Of a DNA stretch of 7,633 bases, positions 1-6,696 are shown piece after piece. Position 1 is the stretch's first letter; every line of letters begins with the position of its first letter. Below the pieces are notes generated by a model. That model was not told where the DNA came from. It did no database searches and saw only the letters and a program-made list of their open reading frames with translations. Both the position numbers and the translations under genes were made by a program. The stretch comes from Actinoplanes liguriensis (GTDB lineage Bacteria > Actinomycetota > Actinomycetes > Mycobacteriales > Micromonosporaceae), in contig KL571319.1 in NCBI GenBank assembly GCA_000715855.1, forward strand, positions 3,749-11,381, read 5' to 3'.

Positions 1-69
1 ACCTACACCGCGCCCAGCGGCGCGGACATCAAGGTCACCGTCGTCAAGTTCGGCGCTTTCGAGGGCTGA
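1..69 (+). CDS. C-terminal end of an unidentified protein (partial)
   Basis: Frame 1 is open from the first base and ends at a TGA at 67-69, giving 22 residues that finish with the hydrophobic-charged tail VKFGAFEG. The reading is supported by strong G/C preference at third positions and by its neat tail-to-tail meeting with the M48 peptidase gene, only 7 bases away. The start and almost all of the gene lie outside the window, so no family can be named. The alternating pattern IKVTVVKF suggests a terminal beta strand, which is inference only. Confidence 0.55.
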   Translation, partial: TYTAPSGADIKVTVVKFGAFEG

Positions 70-78
70 CCGGCCCTC
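61..78. terminator. GC hairpin spanning two convergent stop codons
   Basis: GAGGGC at 61-66 pairs perfectly with GCCCTC at 73-78 around a 6-base loop. The stem and loop contain the TGA of the upstream plus-strand gene (67-69) and most of the stop codon of the minus-strand M48 gene (77-79). There is no T tract on either side, so it is not a classical intrinsic terminator. A short GC hairpin between convergent genes would fit a bidirectional, U-less terminator of the kind proposed in actinomycetes. The stem is only 6 bp, so this is tentative. Confidence 0.35.
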
Positions 79-1348
79 ACCAGTTCGCGACGGCGAGCTC
101 GCGGCGCACCCGCTCGTAGTGCGCGGCGAGCTCTTCGTCCATCCGGGCCTGCTCCGGCTCGGTGAGCACCACCGCGGCGGGCTGTGCCGGGCGGGCCGCG
201 ATCAGGCCGGCGCGCAGTCCGGTCGGCGGGTGAGAGGCGAAAAGCGATGCCTCGGTACGCCGGCTGAGCTGCCGGAACGCGGGAACATCGGTGACCAGCC
301 CGGCGCGTGCCTGCTCCGCGGCCGTCCGCCAGGCCGGTGCGCTGTTGCCCGCCCGGGCCTCCCGGCGCACGACGGTGTCGATCGCGTCGTGCAGCAGCAA
401 CACGTCGGACAGGCGGATCGCCGCCGCGCTGCCCGCCACCTTCGCCGACAGCTCGTCCGCCAGGTACTCGGCCCGCTGCGAGTCCCGCCGGCTGATCCAG
501 ACCAGCAGCAGGTGCAGCAGCCCGACGAACCGGGCGAGAAGCCCGCCCACGATGTCGATCACCGTCTCCACGATCATGCCCGTCAGGCCGTCGACCCGGG
601 TACGCCTCCGGTCCGGCCGCAGCAGGTAGGCCACCGCCCCCAGGGTGCTCTCCGCCGCCTGGGTGACCAGGCTCCGGCGGATGTCCCCGTTCACGAAGTG
701 ACCGAGCTCGTGGCCGAGCAGTGCGATGCGCTCCTGCGGGTCCAGCACACTCCACAGCTGGGCGCCGAGGGTGAGCACCCGGCGCCGGCGCAGCCCCACC
801 GTGGTGGTGGACGCGTTGAACTCGGCGGAGAGCAGCACCACGTCGGGCACCGGCGTCCCGGCCGCCGCGGCCACCCGGTCGATCACCGCGAACAGGGCCG
901 GCGCCTTGCTCCGATCGAGCTGCTCGGCGTCGCGGGTGAGCCTGGAGAGCCGGCCCAGCCGGGGCCGCAGCACCACGGCGATCAGGACGAGCAGCGCGCC
1001 GATCAGGTTGACCGGCGAGAAGAAGTCGTACGTGAGCAACCACAGCCCGGTCAGGAACAGTGCGGCGACCAGCGCCAGCAGCACCACGGAGACAGCCACC
1101 GTGGCGATCCGGGCTGCCATCGCCGCACGGGCCGGCGTCGGCGCGTCCCGCAGCTCGGCGTACTGCCGCTCGGTCAGCCAGTACGCGGTCCGGAACAACC
1201 GCCGGTCCACCCAGCGCCAGCCGAACTCCGGCCGCCGCTCCTTCTCGAAGTGGTCCAGATTCCATTCACAGGCCGGGCACCACGGCTCGGCCGCACGCTT
1301 GCTGATCGTCGCCGCCGAACACTTCGGGCAGCTCTCCCCCGTCGACAC
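77..1348 (-). CDS. Zinc-ribbon, membrane-anchored M48 family metallopeptidase
   Basis: Predicted 423-residue zinc-dependent endopeptidase of the M48 (Ste24/HtpX-like) family, probably acting at the inner face of the membrane. The N-terminus carries a zinc-ribbon-like CPKC (7-10) and CPAC (24-27) pair. Two hydrophobic segments lie at about 79-105 and 112-128, and a third at about 262-285. The catalytic HELGH motif is at 213-217, and the second-helix zinc ligand is E294 in RAEYLADEL, matching the family ExxxD pattern. A late SHPPT motif is also typical of M48. The start is a GTG; an in-frame TGA lies 9 bases upstream of it, so no longer start is possible, although the ribosome binding site is weak. 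It is last in the minus-strand run, 44 bases after the threonine ammonia-lyase stop. HtpX-like enzymes degrade misfolded membrane proteins, but the zinc ribbon sets this one apart and its substrate cannot be read from sequence. Confidence 0.9.
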   Translation of the reverse strand: MSTGESCPKCSAATISKRAAEPWCPACEWNLDHFEKERRPEFGWRWVDRRLFRTAYWLTERQYAELRDAPTPARAAMAARIATVAVSVVLLALVAALFLTGLWLLTYDFFSPVNLIGALLVLIAVVLRPRLGRLSRLTRDAEQLDRSKAPALFAVIDRVAAAAGTPVPDVVLLSAEFNASTTTVGLRRRRVLTLGAQLWSVLDPQERIALLGHELGHFVNGDIRRSLVTQAAESTLGAVAYLLRPDRRRTRVDGLTGMIVETVIDIVGGLLARFVGLLHLLLVWISRRDSQRAEYLADELSAKVAGSAAAIRLSDVLLLHDAIDTVVRREARAGNSAPAWRTAAEQARAGLVTDVPAFRQLSRRTEASLFASHPPTGLRAGLIAARPAQPAAVVLTEPEQARMDEELAAHYERVRRELAVANW

Positions 1349-1392
1349 GGATGGTGATCATGCCGGAACCCGTCGATCCCCGGCAACCCCGT

Positions 1393-2628
1393 TCAGGGGG
1401 TGGCGTCGGCCAGCAGCGAGACCCGGTAGCCGGCCTCGCGCAGCGCGCCGATCAGTGCGGACGAGTGGGCCGGCCCGCGCGTCTCGACGGAGAGCGCCAC
1501 CTCCGCCTCGCCGAAGCTGAGCCGCGGGCTCTGCCGGGTGTGCTCGACGTCCACCACATTGGCACGCTGCTCGGCGATCTGGCTCAGCAGCCGGGCGAGC
1601 TGGCCGGGCCGGTCGGGGCAGCGCACCGCCAGGCGCAGGAACCGGCCGGCCGAGGCGAGACCGTGCTCGATCACCCGCAACAGGAGCATCGGGTCGATGT
1701 TGCCGCCGGACAGGATCGCGACCACCGGACGGCCGTCGCGGGGCGGCACGTACGCCCCGGTGAGCAGGGCGGCCACCCCGGCGGCGCCGGCCGGCTCGAC
1801 CACCATCTTGTGCCGTTCCAGCAGCACCAGCAGGGCGGCCGACAGGTCCTCGTCGGTGACCGTGACGACCTCGTCGACCAGCTTGGCGACGTGCGCGAAC
1901 GTCAGGTCGCCGGGCCGCAGCACGGCGATGCCGTCGGCGATCGTGGCGCACGCGTCGAGCTTGCGCGGGGCGCCGGCGGCCAGCGAGGGCGGGAACGCGG
2001 CAGCGCCGGCCGCCTGCACACCGATGATCCTGATGTCCGGGCGCAGCGCCTTGGCCGCGACCGCGAGACCGGAGATCAGGCCGCCACCGCCGACCGCGGT
2101 GACGATCGTGCCCGCCTCCGGGCACTGCTCCAGGATCTCCAGCGCGAGGGTGCCCTGGCCGGCGATCACGTCCGGGTGGTCGAACGGGTGGATCAGCACC
2201 GCGCCGGTGCGCCGGGCGAAATCGTTCGCCGCCTCCAGCGCGTCGTCGACGCTCGTGCCGGCGTACTCGACCGCCGCGCCGTACCCCTTGGTCGCGGTGA
2301 CCTTCGGCAGCGGCGCGCCCTCCGGCATGAAGACGGTAGCCCGGATGCCGAGCAGGCCCGCCGCGAGCGCGACACCCTGCGCGTGGTTGCCGGCGCTGGC
2401 CGCGACCACCCCACGGGCGCGGTCCTCGGCGGAGAGCCGGGAGATCCGGGTGTACGCCCCGCGCACCTTGTAGGAGCCGGCGCGCTGCTGGTTCTCGCAC
2501 TTGAGCCAGACCGGCACCCCGGTGATCTCGCTGAGCGGCCGGGAGGTCACCAGCGGCGTGGTCTTCACGACCTCGCCGAGATTTTCCCGCGCCGCTTCGA
2601 CGTCGGCCAGGGAGAGCAGGTCCGTCAT
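1393..2628 (-). CDS. ilvA: Threonine ammonia-lyase with C-terminal ACT domain
   Basis: PLP enzyme converting L-threonine to 2-oxobutyrate and ammonia, the first step from threonine to isoleucine; the short single-ACT form can also be catabolic (tdcB-like). From the ATG at 2628 it has 411 residues, normal for this form. The PLP Schiff-base lysine is K54 in GSYKVRGA, the substrate loop SAGNHAQG is at 79-86, the glycine-rich phosphate loop GGGGL is at 180-184, and SGGN at 307-310 precedes the linker. An ACT regulatory domain spans about 330-408 (PDRPGQLARLL core), implying allosteric control by an amino acid. A TTG seven codons upstream is possible but has no ribosome binding site; the ATG gives the expected MTDLLSLADV-type start, with only a weak GGTG nearby. 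The gene lies 31 bases downstream of the amidase stop. Whether its role is biosynthetic or catabolic is not decided by the sequence. Confidence 0.93.
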   Translation of the reverse strand: MTDLLSLADVEAARENLGEVVKTTPLVTSRPLSEITGVPVWLKCENQQRAGSYKVRGAYTRISRLSAEDRARGVVAASAGNHAQGVALAAGLLGIRATVFMPEGAPLPKVTATKGYGAAVEYAGTSVDDALEAANDFARRTGAVLIHPFDHPDVIAGQGTLALEILEQCPEAGTIVTAVGGGGLISGLAVAAKALRPDIRIIGVQAAGAAAFPPSLAAGAPRKLDACATIADGIAVLRPGDLTFAHVAKLVDEVVTVTDEDLSAALLVLLERHKMVVEPAGAAGVAALLTGAYVPPRDGRPVVAILSGGNIDPMLLLRVIEHGLASAGRFLRLAVRCPDRPGQLARLLSQIAEQRANVVDVEHTRQSPRLSFGEAEVALSVETRGPAHSSALIGALREAGYRVSLLADATP

Positions 2629-2629
2629 G

Positions 2630-2651
2630 GGCACCAATCGTGCCACCAATC
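2630..2651 (-). repeat. Overlapping inverted and direct repeats at the ilvA start
   Basis: Directly upstream of the ilvA ATG, GGCAC (2630-2634) and GTGCC (2640-2644) form a 5-bp inverted repeat around CAATC. The same region holds an 8-base direct repeat CACCAATC at 2632-2639 and 2644-2651, period 12. On the transcribed strand this reads as two GATTGGTG copies just before the ATG. It could be an operator, or a small mRNA hairpin that occludes the start, or chance. No known motif is recognised. Confidence 0.3.
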
Positions 2652-2659
2652 AAAAACGG

Positions 2660-4018
2660 TCAGACGAGGGCGTGACGCTGCCACGGGTTCTGCAGCTCGA
2701 ACTGGCCGGCCAGGGAGAGCAGCAGCAGCTCCGAGTCGGGCGGGCCGACGAGTTGCACGGCGAGCGGCAGGCCGTCCGGCCGGAAGCCGACCGGGACCAC
2801 GATGGCCGGCAGACCGGCGAAGTTCCACGGCGCCTGGTACGGCGCGTACCGCGCGTTGGCCTGCATGTTCTGCACCCAGGACAGCGAGGCGAAGGAGAGC
2901 GCCGCCGGGGGCGCGGTGGCCAGCGCCGGGGTGAGCAGCACGTCCACCCCGCGGTCGGCGAAGAACCGGATCGACCGCTCCCGCCAGGCCGCCCGCTGCG
3001 ACTCGCGCACAAGCCCGGCCCTGGTCACAGCCTTGCCGAGCCGGATGTGCCGCTGCGTCCTCGGCTGCAGAGAGCGAAGATCAAGACCTTCGGAATTCTT
3101 GTACGCCCCGGCGAACCACGTCGCGAGCACCCCGAGCGCCACCGAGGTCGGGTACTTCGGGTCCGCCCCGACGGTGTCGTGCCCCGCGTCGACCAGCAGC
3201 TTGGACGCCTTGGCGACGGCCGACACGTTCGCCTCGTCCGGCTTGACCCCGGCCACCGGCGAACGCAGCGACACACCGACCCGCAGCTTCGACGGCTCGA
3301 CCAGTTTCGCCGGCGACAACCCGGCCAGCACGCTGAAGCCGAGCGCGGCGTCCGCCACCGTGGTGGTCAGCACGCCGTTCTCGACCAGGCCGAACCAATC
3401 GTTGTCACCGAAGTCGACGGGCACCACGCCCCGGCCCGGCTTCAGCCCGACCAGGCCGCAGCAGGCCGCCGGGATCCGGATCGAGCCCAGCCCGTCGTTG
3501 CCCTGGGCGATCGGGACCAGCCCGGCGGCCACCGCGGCAGCCGAGCCGCCGGAGGAGCCACCCGGCGTACGCTCCAGGTCCCAGGGGTTGCGGGCCGGCC
3601 CGGCCTCGTCGTCGGTCGTCGCCCAGAGGCCCATCTCCGGCATCTTCGTCACGCCGACGACCACCGCGCCCGCCCCGCGCAACCGGCGGACCACCTCGTG
3701 GTCCTGCTCGGCCACCTCACGGGTGCGGGCCGCCGCCGAGCCGTGCCAGGTGGGCAGGCCGGCGACCGGAGTGTTCTCCTTGACCGCGACCGGCACCCCG
3801 GCGAGCGGCAGGTTCGCCAGGTCCTCCTGGTCGTCGACCTTCTCCGCCTCGGTGATCGCCTCACCGCCGCGCACCACCCGGAACGCGCCCAGCGCCGGGT
3901 CCGAGATGGCGATCTGTTCCAGGTGGTCGGCCACGACCTGGGTGGCGTTGGTGTCCCCACGCCGCACCGCACGGGCGATCTGCTTCGCGGTGGCGCCCAC
4001 CCAGGTCGTGCTGTCCAT
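2660..4018 (-). CDS. Amidase signature family hydrolase
   Basis: 452-residue cytoplasmic amidase-signature enzyme that hydrolyses a carboxamide to acid and ammonia; the substrate is unknown. The Ser-cisSer-Lys triad is visible: K80 in VAVKEN, cis-Ser S155 in TPGGSSGGS, and nucleophile S179 in GLGSIRIPAACCG. The K-to-S spacing of 75 and S-to-S spacing of 24 are what I recall for fatty-acid amide hydrolase. The C-terminal NFAGLPAIVVPVGF and GLPLAVQLVGPP blocks are also typical. The ATG at 4018 is chosen over an upstream TTG because GGGAG (4030-4026 on this strand) lies 7 bases before it. The gene starts 38 bases after the metB-like stop. The family includes indoleacetamide hydrolases, aryl-amidases and GatA; the lack of a gatC/gatB neighbour argues against a GatCAB role. 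Context does not reveal the substrate. Confidence 0.9.
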   Translation of the reverse strand: MDSTTWVGATAKQIARAVRRGDTNATQVVADHLEQIAISDPALGAFRVVRGGEAITEAEKVDDQEDLANLPLAGVPVAVKENTPVAGLPTWHGSAAARTREVAEQDHEVVRRLRGAGAVVVGVTKMPEMGLWATTDDEAGPARNPWDLERTPGGSSGGSAAAVAAGLVPIAQGNDGLGSIRIPAACCGLVGLKPGRGVVPVDFGDNDWFGLVENGVLTTTVADAALGFSVLAGLSPAKLVEPSKLRVGVSLRSPVAGVKPDEANVSAVAKASKLLVDAGHDTVGADPKYPTSVALGVLATWFAGAYKNSEGLDLRSLQPRTQRHIRLGKAVTRAGLVRESQRAAWRERSIRFFADRGVDVLLTPALATAPPAALSFASLSWVQNMQANARYAPYQAPWNFAGLPAIVVPVGFRPDGLPLAVQLVGPPDSELLLLSLAGQFELQNPWQRHALV

Positions 4019-4025
4019 CGAGAAT

Positions 4026-4030
4026 CTCCC
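4026..4030 (-). promoter_or_regulatory. Ribosome binding site deciding the amidase start
   Basis: GGGAG on the minus strand lies 7 bases before the ATG at 4018. It supports that start over the TTG eleven codons upstream. It is the best ribosome binding site within the minus-strand run, which suggests the amidase is translated independently of the broken gene in front of it. Confidence 0.7.
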
Positions 4031-4056
4031 GCGTCTCCGGAATGTGCGCAAGAACC

Positions 4057-5162
4057 CTAGCCGAGCGCCTGCTCCAGGTCGGCGAGCAGATCGTCAACGG
4101 TTTCGATGCCGACAGACAGTCGCACGAGATCGGCGGGAACTTCAAGCGCTGAGCCCGCAGCCGACAGATGTGTCATCTGGCCCGGGTGCTCGATCAGCGA
4201 CTCGACTCCGCCCAGCGACTCGGCCAGCACGAACAGCTTCGCCCGGTTGCAGATCTCGATCGCCTGCTCGGCGCCGCCGGCCGCGCGGAACGACACCATC
4301 CCGCCGAAGCGGCTCATCTGCTTGGCGGCGGTCTCGTGACCCGGATGGGTGTCCAGCCCCGGGTAGAGGACGCTCGCGACCTTCTTGTGCTCGCTCAGGT
4401 AACCGACGATGCGCTCGGCGTTGTCACAATGCCGGTCCATCCGTACACCCAATGTCTTGATCCCCCGCAGGGTCAGCCACGCGTCGAAGGGACCGTTGAC
4501 CGCGCCCATCGCGTTCTGATGGAAGGTCAACTCGTCACCGAAGCCGGCGTCCGACACCACGAGCGCGCCGCCGACCACGTCGGAGTGCCCGCCCAGGTAC
4601 TTGGTCGTCGAATGGATCACCACGTCCGCGCCGAGAGCCAAAGGCTGCTGGAGGTACGGCGAGGCGAACGTGTTGTCGACCGCGAGCAGCGCGTCGTACT
4701 CGTGCGCGAGCGCGCCCAACGCCGTGATGTCGGCGATGTTGAGCAGCGGGTTCGTCGGGGTCTCCGCCCAGATCATCCGCGTGTGCCCGGGGCGGAACGC
4801 GGCCCGCACCGCGTCCAGGTCGTCCAGCGGGGCGGCGGTCCAGTCCAGGCCCCAGCGCTCGGCGACCTTCGAGAACAGGCGGTACGTGCCGCCGTACGCG
4901 TCGTTGGGGATGACCACGTGGTCGCCCGGCCGGCAGACCGTACGCAGCAGCGTGTCCTCGGCCGCGAGGCCGCTCGCGAAGGCCAGGCCGCGCCGGCCGC
5001 CCTCGATCGCCGCGAGGCACTCCTGCAGCGCGGAGCGCCGACCGCGTCCTGCGCATACGTACTCGTCTGATAGATGGGCGGAACCACCGCGCCGGTGCGG
5101 GGGTCCGGGTCCTGGCCCGCATGGATCGCGAGGGTGTCGAACCCGTAGTCATCGGTCGTCAT
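4057..5162 (-). pseudogene. metB: Cystathionine gamma-synthase/lyase-type gene broken by a deletion and frameshift
   Basis: Trans-sulfuration PLP enzyme of the Cys/Met-metabolism family, disrupted in this sequence. From the ATG at 5162 the frame reads MTTDDYGFDT...PPIYQTSTYAQDAVG for 42 codons. Just after, near 5037, the homology jumps to a second frame reading ALQECLAAIEGG and continues uninterrupted to the TAG at 4057. That second part contains the Schiff-base lysine in HSTTKYLGGHSD and the C-terminal ESLGGVESLIEHP and RLSVGIE blocks. Between the halves, about 15 residues of the usual GYEYSRTGNPTR stretch are absent, and the frame is off by one base, suggesting loss of roughly 46 bases. That stretch holds the Y-x-R that reaches the PLP phosphate of the neighbouring subunit. 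Translation as written would stop at 4773 after 129 residues. Synthase and lyase cannot be told apart from sequence. No other damage is visible, so it is either a recent mutation or an assembly error. Confidence 0.85.
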
Positions 5163-5170
5163 GTAGCGCA

Positions 5171-5180
5171 AGGCTAGTCT
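5171..5180. promoter_or_regulatory. Symmetric divergent -10 elements for the metB-like and HIT genes
   Basis: The 24-base gap between the divergent starts contains AGGCTAGTCT. On the plus strand TAGTCT (5175-5180) fits the TANNNT -10 pattern and ends 7 positions before the GTG at 5187, so the HIT transcript would be leaderless. On the minus strand TAGCCT (5176-5171) lies 8 bases before the ATG at 5162, giving a leader of about 0-2 bases. The two boxes share the central TA, and 8 of the 10 bases are palindromic. Neither gene has a convincing ribosome binding site, which supports leaderless initiation. No good -35 is seen on either side. Confidence 0.55.
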
Positions 5181-5186
5181 CACCCT

Positions 5187-5633
5187 GTGGCCGACTGCGT
5201 GTTCTGTGCGATCGTGGCGGGATCGGTGCCGGCGTTCGTCGTCGCCGACTCCCCTTCCGGCCTGGCGTTCCTCGACACCCGGCCGGTGTTCAAGGGGCAC
5301 GTCCTGGTCGTCCCGCGCCCGCACATCGTCCAGTTGACCGATCTCGGCCCTTCCCTTCTGCCGGGATATTTCGAATTCGTTCAGCGGATCGCCCGAGCCG
5401 TTCCCACCGCACTCGGATCGACCGGCACGTTCGTCGCGATGAACAACCTCGTCTCCCAGTCCGTCCCCCACCTGCACACCCACGTCGTCCCCCGCACCAA
5501 GGGCGACGGCCTGCGCGGATTCTTCTGGCCCCGGCACAAGTACGAGAGTGACGAAGAGGCCACCGCGATCGCGGAGAGCATTGGTAAGGAGTACGGCCGC
5601 TCCGGTGTTACAGACATCGGACGAAGGGAGTGA
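5187..5633 (+). CDS. HIT family nucleotide-binding hydrolase
   Basis: 148-residue protein of the histidine triad superfamily, normal Hint/HIT size. These cytoplasmic enzymes hydrolyse nucleotide phosphoramidates or dinucleoside polyphosphates. The triad HLHTHVV is at 95-101, with H95, H97 and H99; the last is the family nucleophile position. C4 and C7 in CVFC together with H46 (RPHIVQL) look like the structural zinc site found in many HIT proteins. [11 protein letters not shown] at 38-47 is the typical strand-loop. The GTG start gives the usual MADCVFC opening and coincides with the +1 expected from the -10 box 7 positions upstream, so the mRNA is probably leaderless. Its stop lies 2 bases before the MsrA start, so the two genes are almost certainly cotranscribed. 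The exact substrate is not predictable. Confidence 0.92.
   Translation: MADCVFCAIVAGSVPAFVVADSPSGLAFLDTRPVFKGHVLVVPRPHIVQLTDLGPSLLPGYFEFVQRIARAVPTALGSTGTFVAMNNLVSQSVPHLHTHVVPRTKGDGLRGFFWPRHKYESDEEATAIAESIGKEYGRSGVTDIGRRE
5624..5630 (+). promoter_or_regulatory. Ribosome binding site deciding the msrA start
   Basis: AAGGGAG lies at the 3' end of the HIT gene, 5 bases before the GTG at 5636. An alternative GTG at 5630 overlaps this site and so cannot use it. The later GTG also gives the MFLRHKK-type N-terminus expected of actinobacterial MsrA. Confidence 0.65.
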
Positions 5634-5635
5634 CC

Positions 5636-6295
<660 letters not shown>

Positions 6296-6302
6296 CCACC
6301 AT

Positions 6303-6336
6303 AGGCCACCGGGTTCGAGTTACGGCCCGGTGGCCT
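6303..6336 (+). terminator. Strong hairpin after msrA
   Basis: AGGCCACCGGG (6303-6313) pairs perfectly over 11 bp with CCCGGTGGCCT (6326-6336) around a 12-base loop, starting 8 bases after the msrA stop. No T run follows, so it would be a U-less terminator or a 3'-end stabilising hairpin, as common in high-GC actinomycetes. It closes the HIT-msrA unit. It also lies immediately before the toxin remnant and so may mark the edge of the conserved block. Confidence 0.75.
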
Positions 6337-6360
6337 CGGCCGAAAGTCTGTACGGACTTC

Positions 6361-6557
6361 GCGCCAGAGTCTGCCTACACCACCGCTCTTCTCGACAACC
6401 CACATCGCGTGGGAAACGACTGCTTCTGCCGCCGTTCGAGGGGACCTGGTCGGCCAGACGGGGCACGTATCGCGTCCTCTACGAAATCGACGAGGACGAC
6501 CGCGTCGTGACCGTGACGGCAATCGAGCACCGCGCCGACGCCTACCGATCGCGTTGA
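6361..6557 (+). pseudogene. Decayed RelE/ParE-superfamily toxin remnant
   Basis: Residues from two frames together match the C-terminal part of actinobacterial RelE-type toxins. Frame 1 from 6361 reads APESAYTTALLDNPHRVG, resembling the segment before the central strand. At 6409-6411 homology shifts by one base into the frame ending at the TGA 6555-6557, reading GKRLLLPPFEGTWSARRG and then TYRVLYEIDEDDRVVTV...EHRADAYRSR, which is the usual beta-strand core and end. About 8 residues also seem missing before TTALLDNP, and no recognisable N-terminus or start exists between the msrA hairpin and this point. No antitoxin gene lies next to it. Intact members are ribosome-dependent mRNA interferases or gyrase poisons; this copy should be inactive. 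Assignment rests on pattern recall of the family C-terminus. Confidence 0.72.
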
Positions 6558-6696
6558 CTCGACGTCGGCTTCGCCAACCTGTGGGCGGCGGCGAACGGCA
6601 AGTGGTGGCGGGGGCGTTCACGCTGACGGGGGTAAAAAATCGACATGTCCCGAAATCCCGCCCACACTCGAAAGTGAGACACGCGGGAGGTGGATC
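6558..6696 (+). promoter_or_regulatory. Leader region of the 124-residue gene, with two small palindromes
   Basis: No gene is seen in this 139-base stretch. It holds an AT-rich GTAAAAAAT at 6632-6640, which is unusual for the window, the 8-bp palindrome GACATGTC at 6642-6649, and the inverted repeat CACT-CGAA-AGTG at 6665-6676. The latter ends 8 bases before the ribosome binding site. A promoter around 6633 with one or both palindromes as operators is plausible, but no convincing -35/-10 pair can be placed. Confidence 0.3.
6685..6690 (+). promoter_or_regulatory. Strong ribosome binding site for the 124-residue gene
   Basis: GGGAGG lies 6 bases before the ATG at 6697, the most canonical ribosome binding site on the plus strand of this window. 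It supports that the downstream unrecognised gene is real and fixes its start. Confidence 0.8.

Noticed and set aside
3..2653. Very long open frames on both strands overlapping the M48 and threonine ammonia-lyase genes.
   Set aside because: They are arginine/proline/alanine-rich translations typical of antisense or shifted frames in high-GC DNA, with no motifs, while the accepted genes have full catalytic motifs.
3400..3520. The amidase reads DGLGSIR where many relatives have DTGGSIR, suggesting a damaged active site.
   Set aside because: The serine nucleophile, cis-serine and lysine are all present at the expected spacing, and DG-x-GSIRIPAACCG variants are, as I recall, common in an actinobacterial subgroup.
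4057..4917. A GTG at 4915-4917 could start an independent 286-residue PLP protein.
   Set aside because: It begins in the middle of the enzyme fold, and homology continues upstream in the same frame to about 5037 (ALQECLAAIEGG and LAFASGLAAEDTLL). It is the 3' part of the broken metB-like gene, not a separate gene.
5023..5050. Programmed ribosomal frameshifting to rejoin the metB-like halves.
   Set aside because: There is no slippery heptamer or stimulatory structure, and a frame change alone would not restore the missing cofactor-binding residues.
6310..6335. GGGTTCGAGT inside the post-msrA hairpin resembles a tRNA T-loop and might be a tRNA fragment or attachment site.
   Set aside because: The 3' side of the stem is displaced by five extra bases relative to a T-arm, and no acceptor, D or anticodon arm is present. 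A terminator hairpin explains it better.
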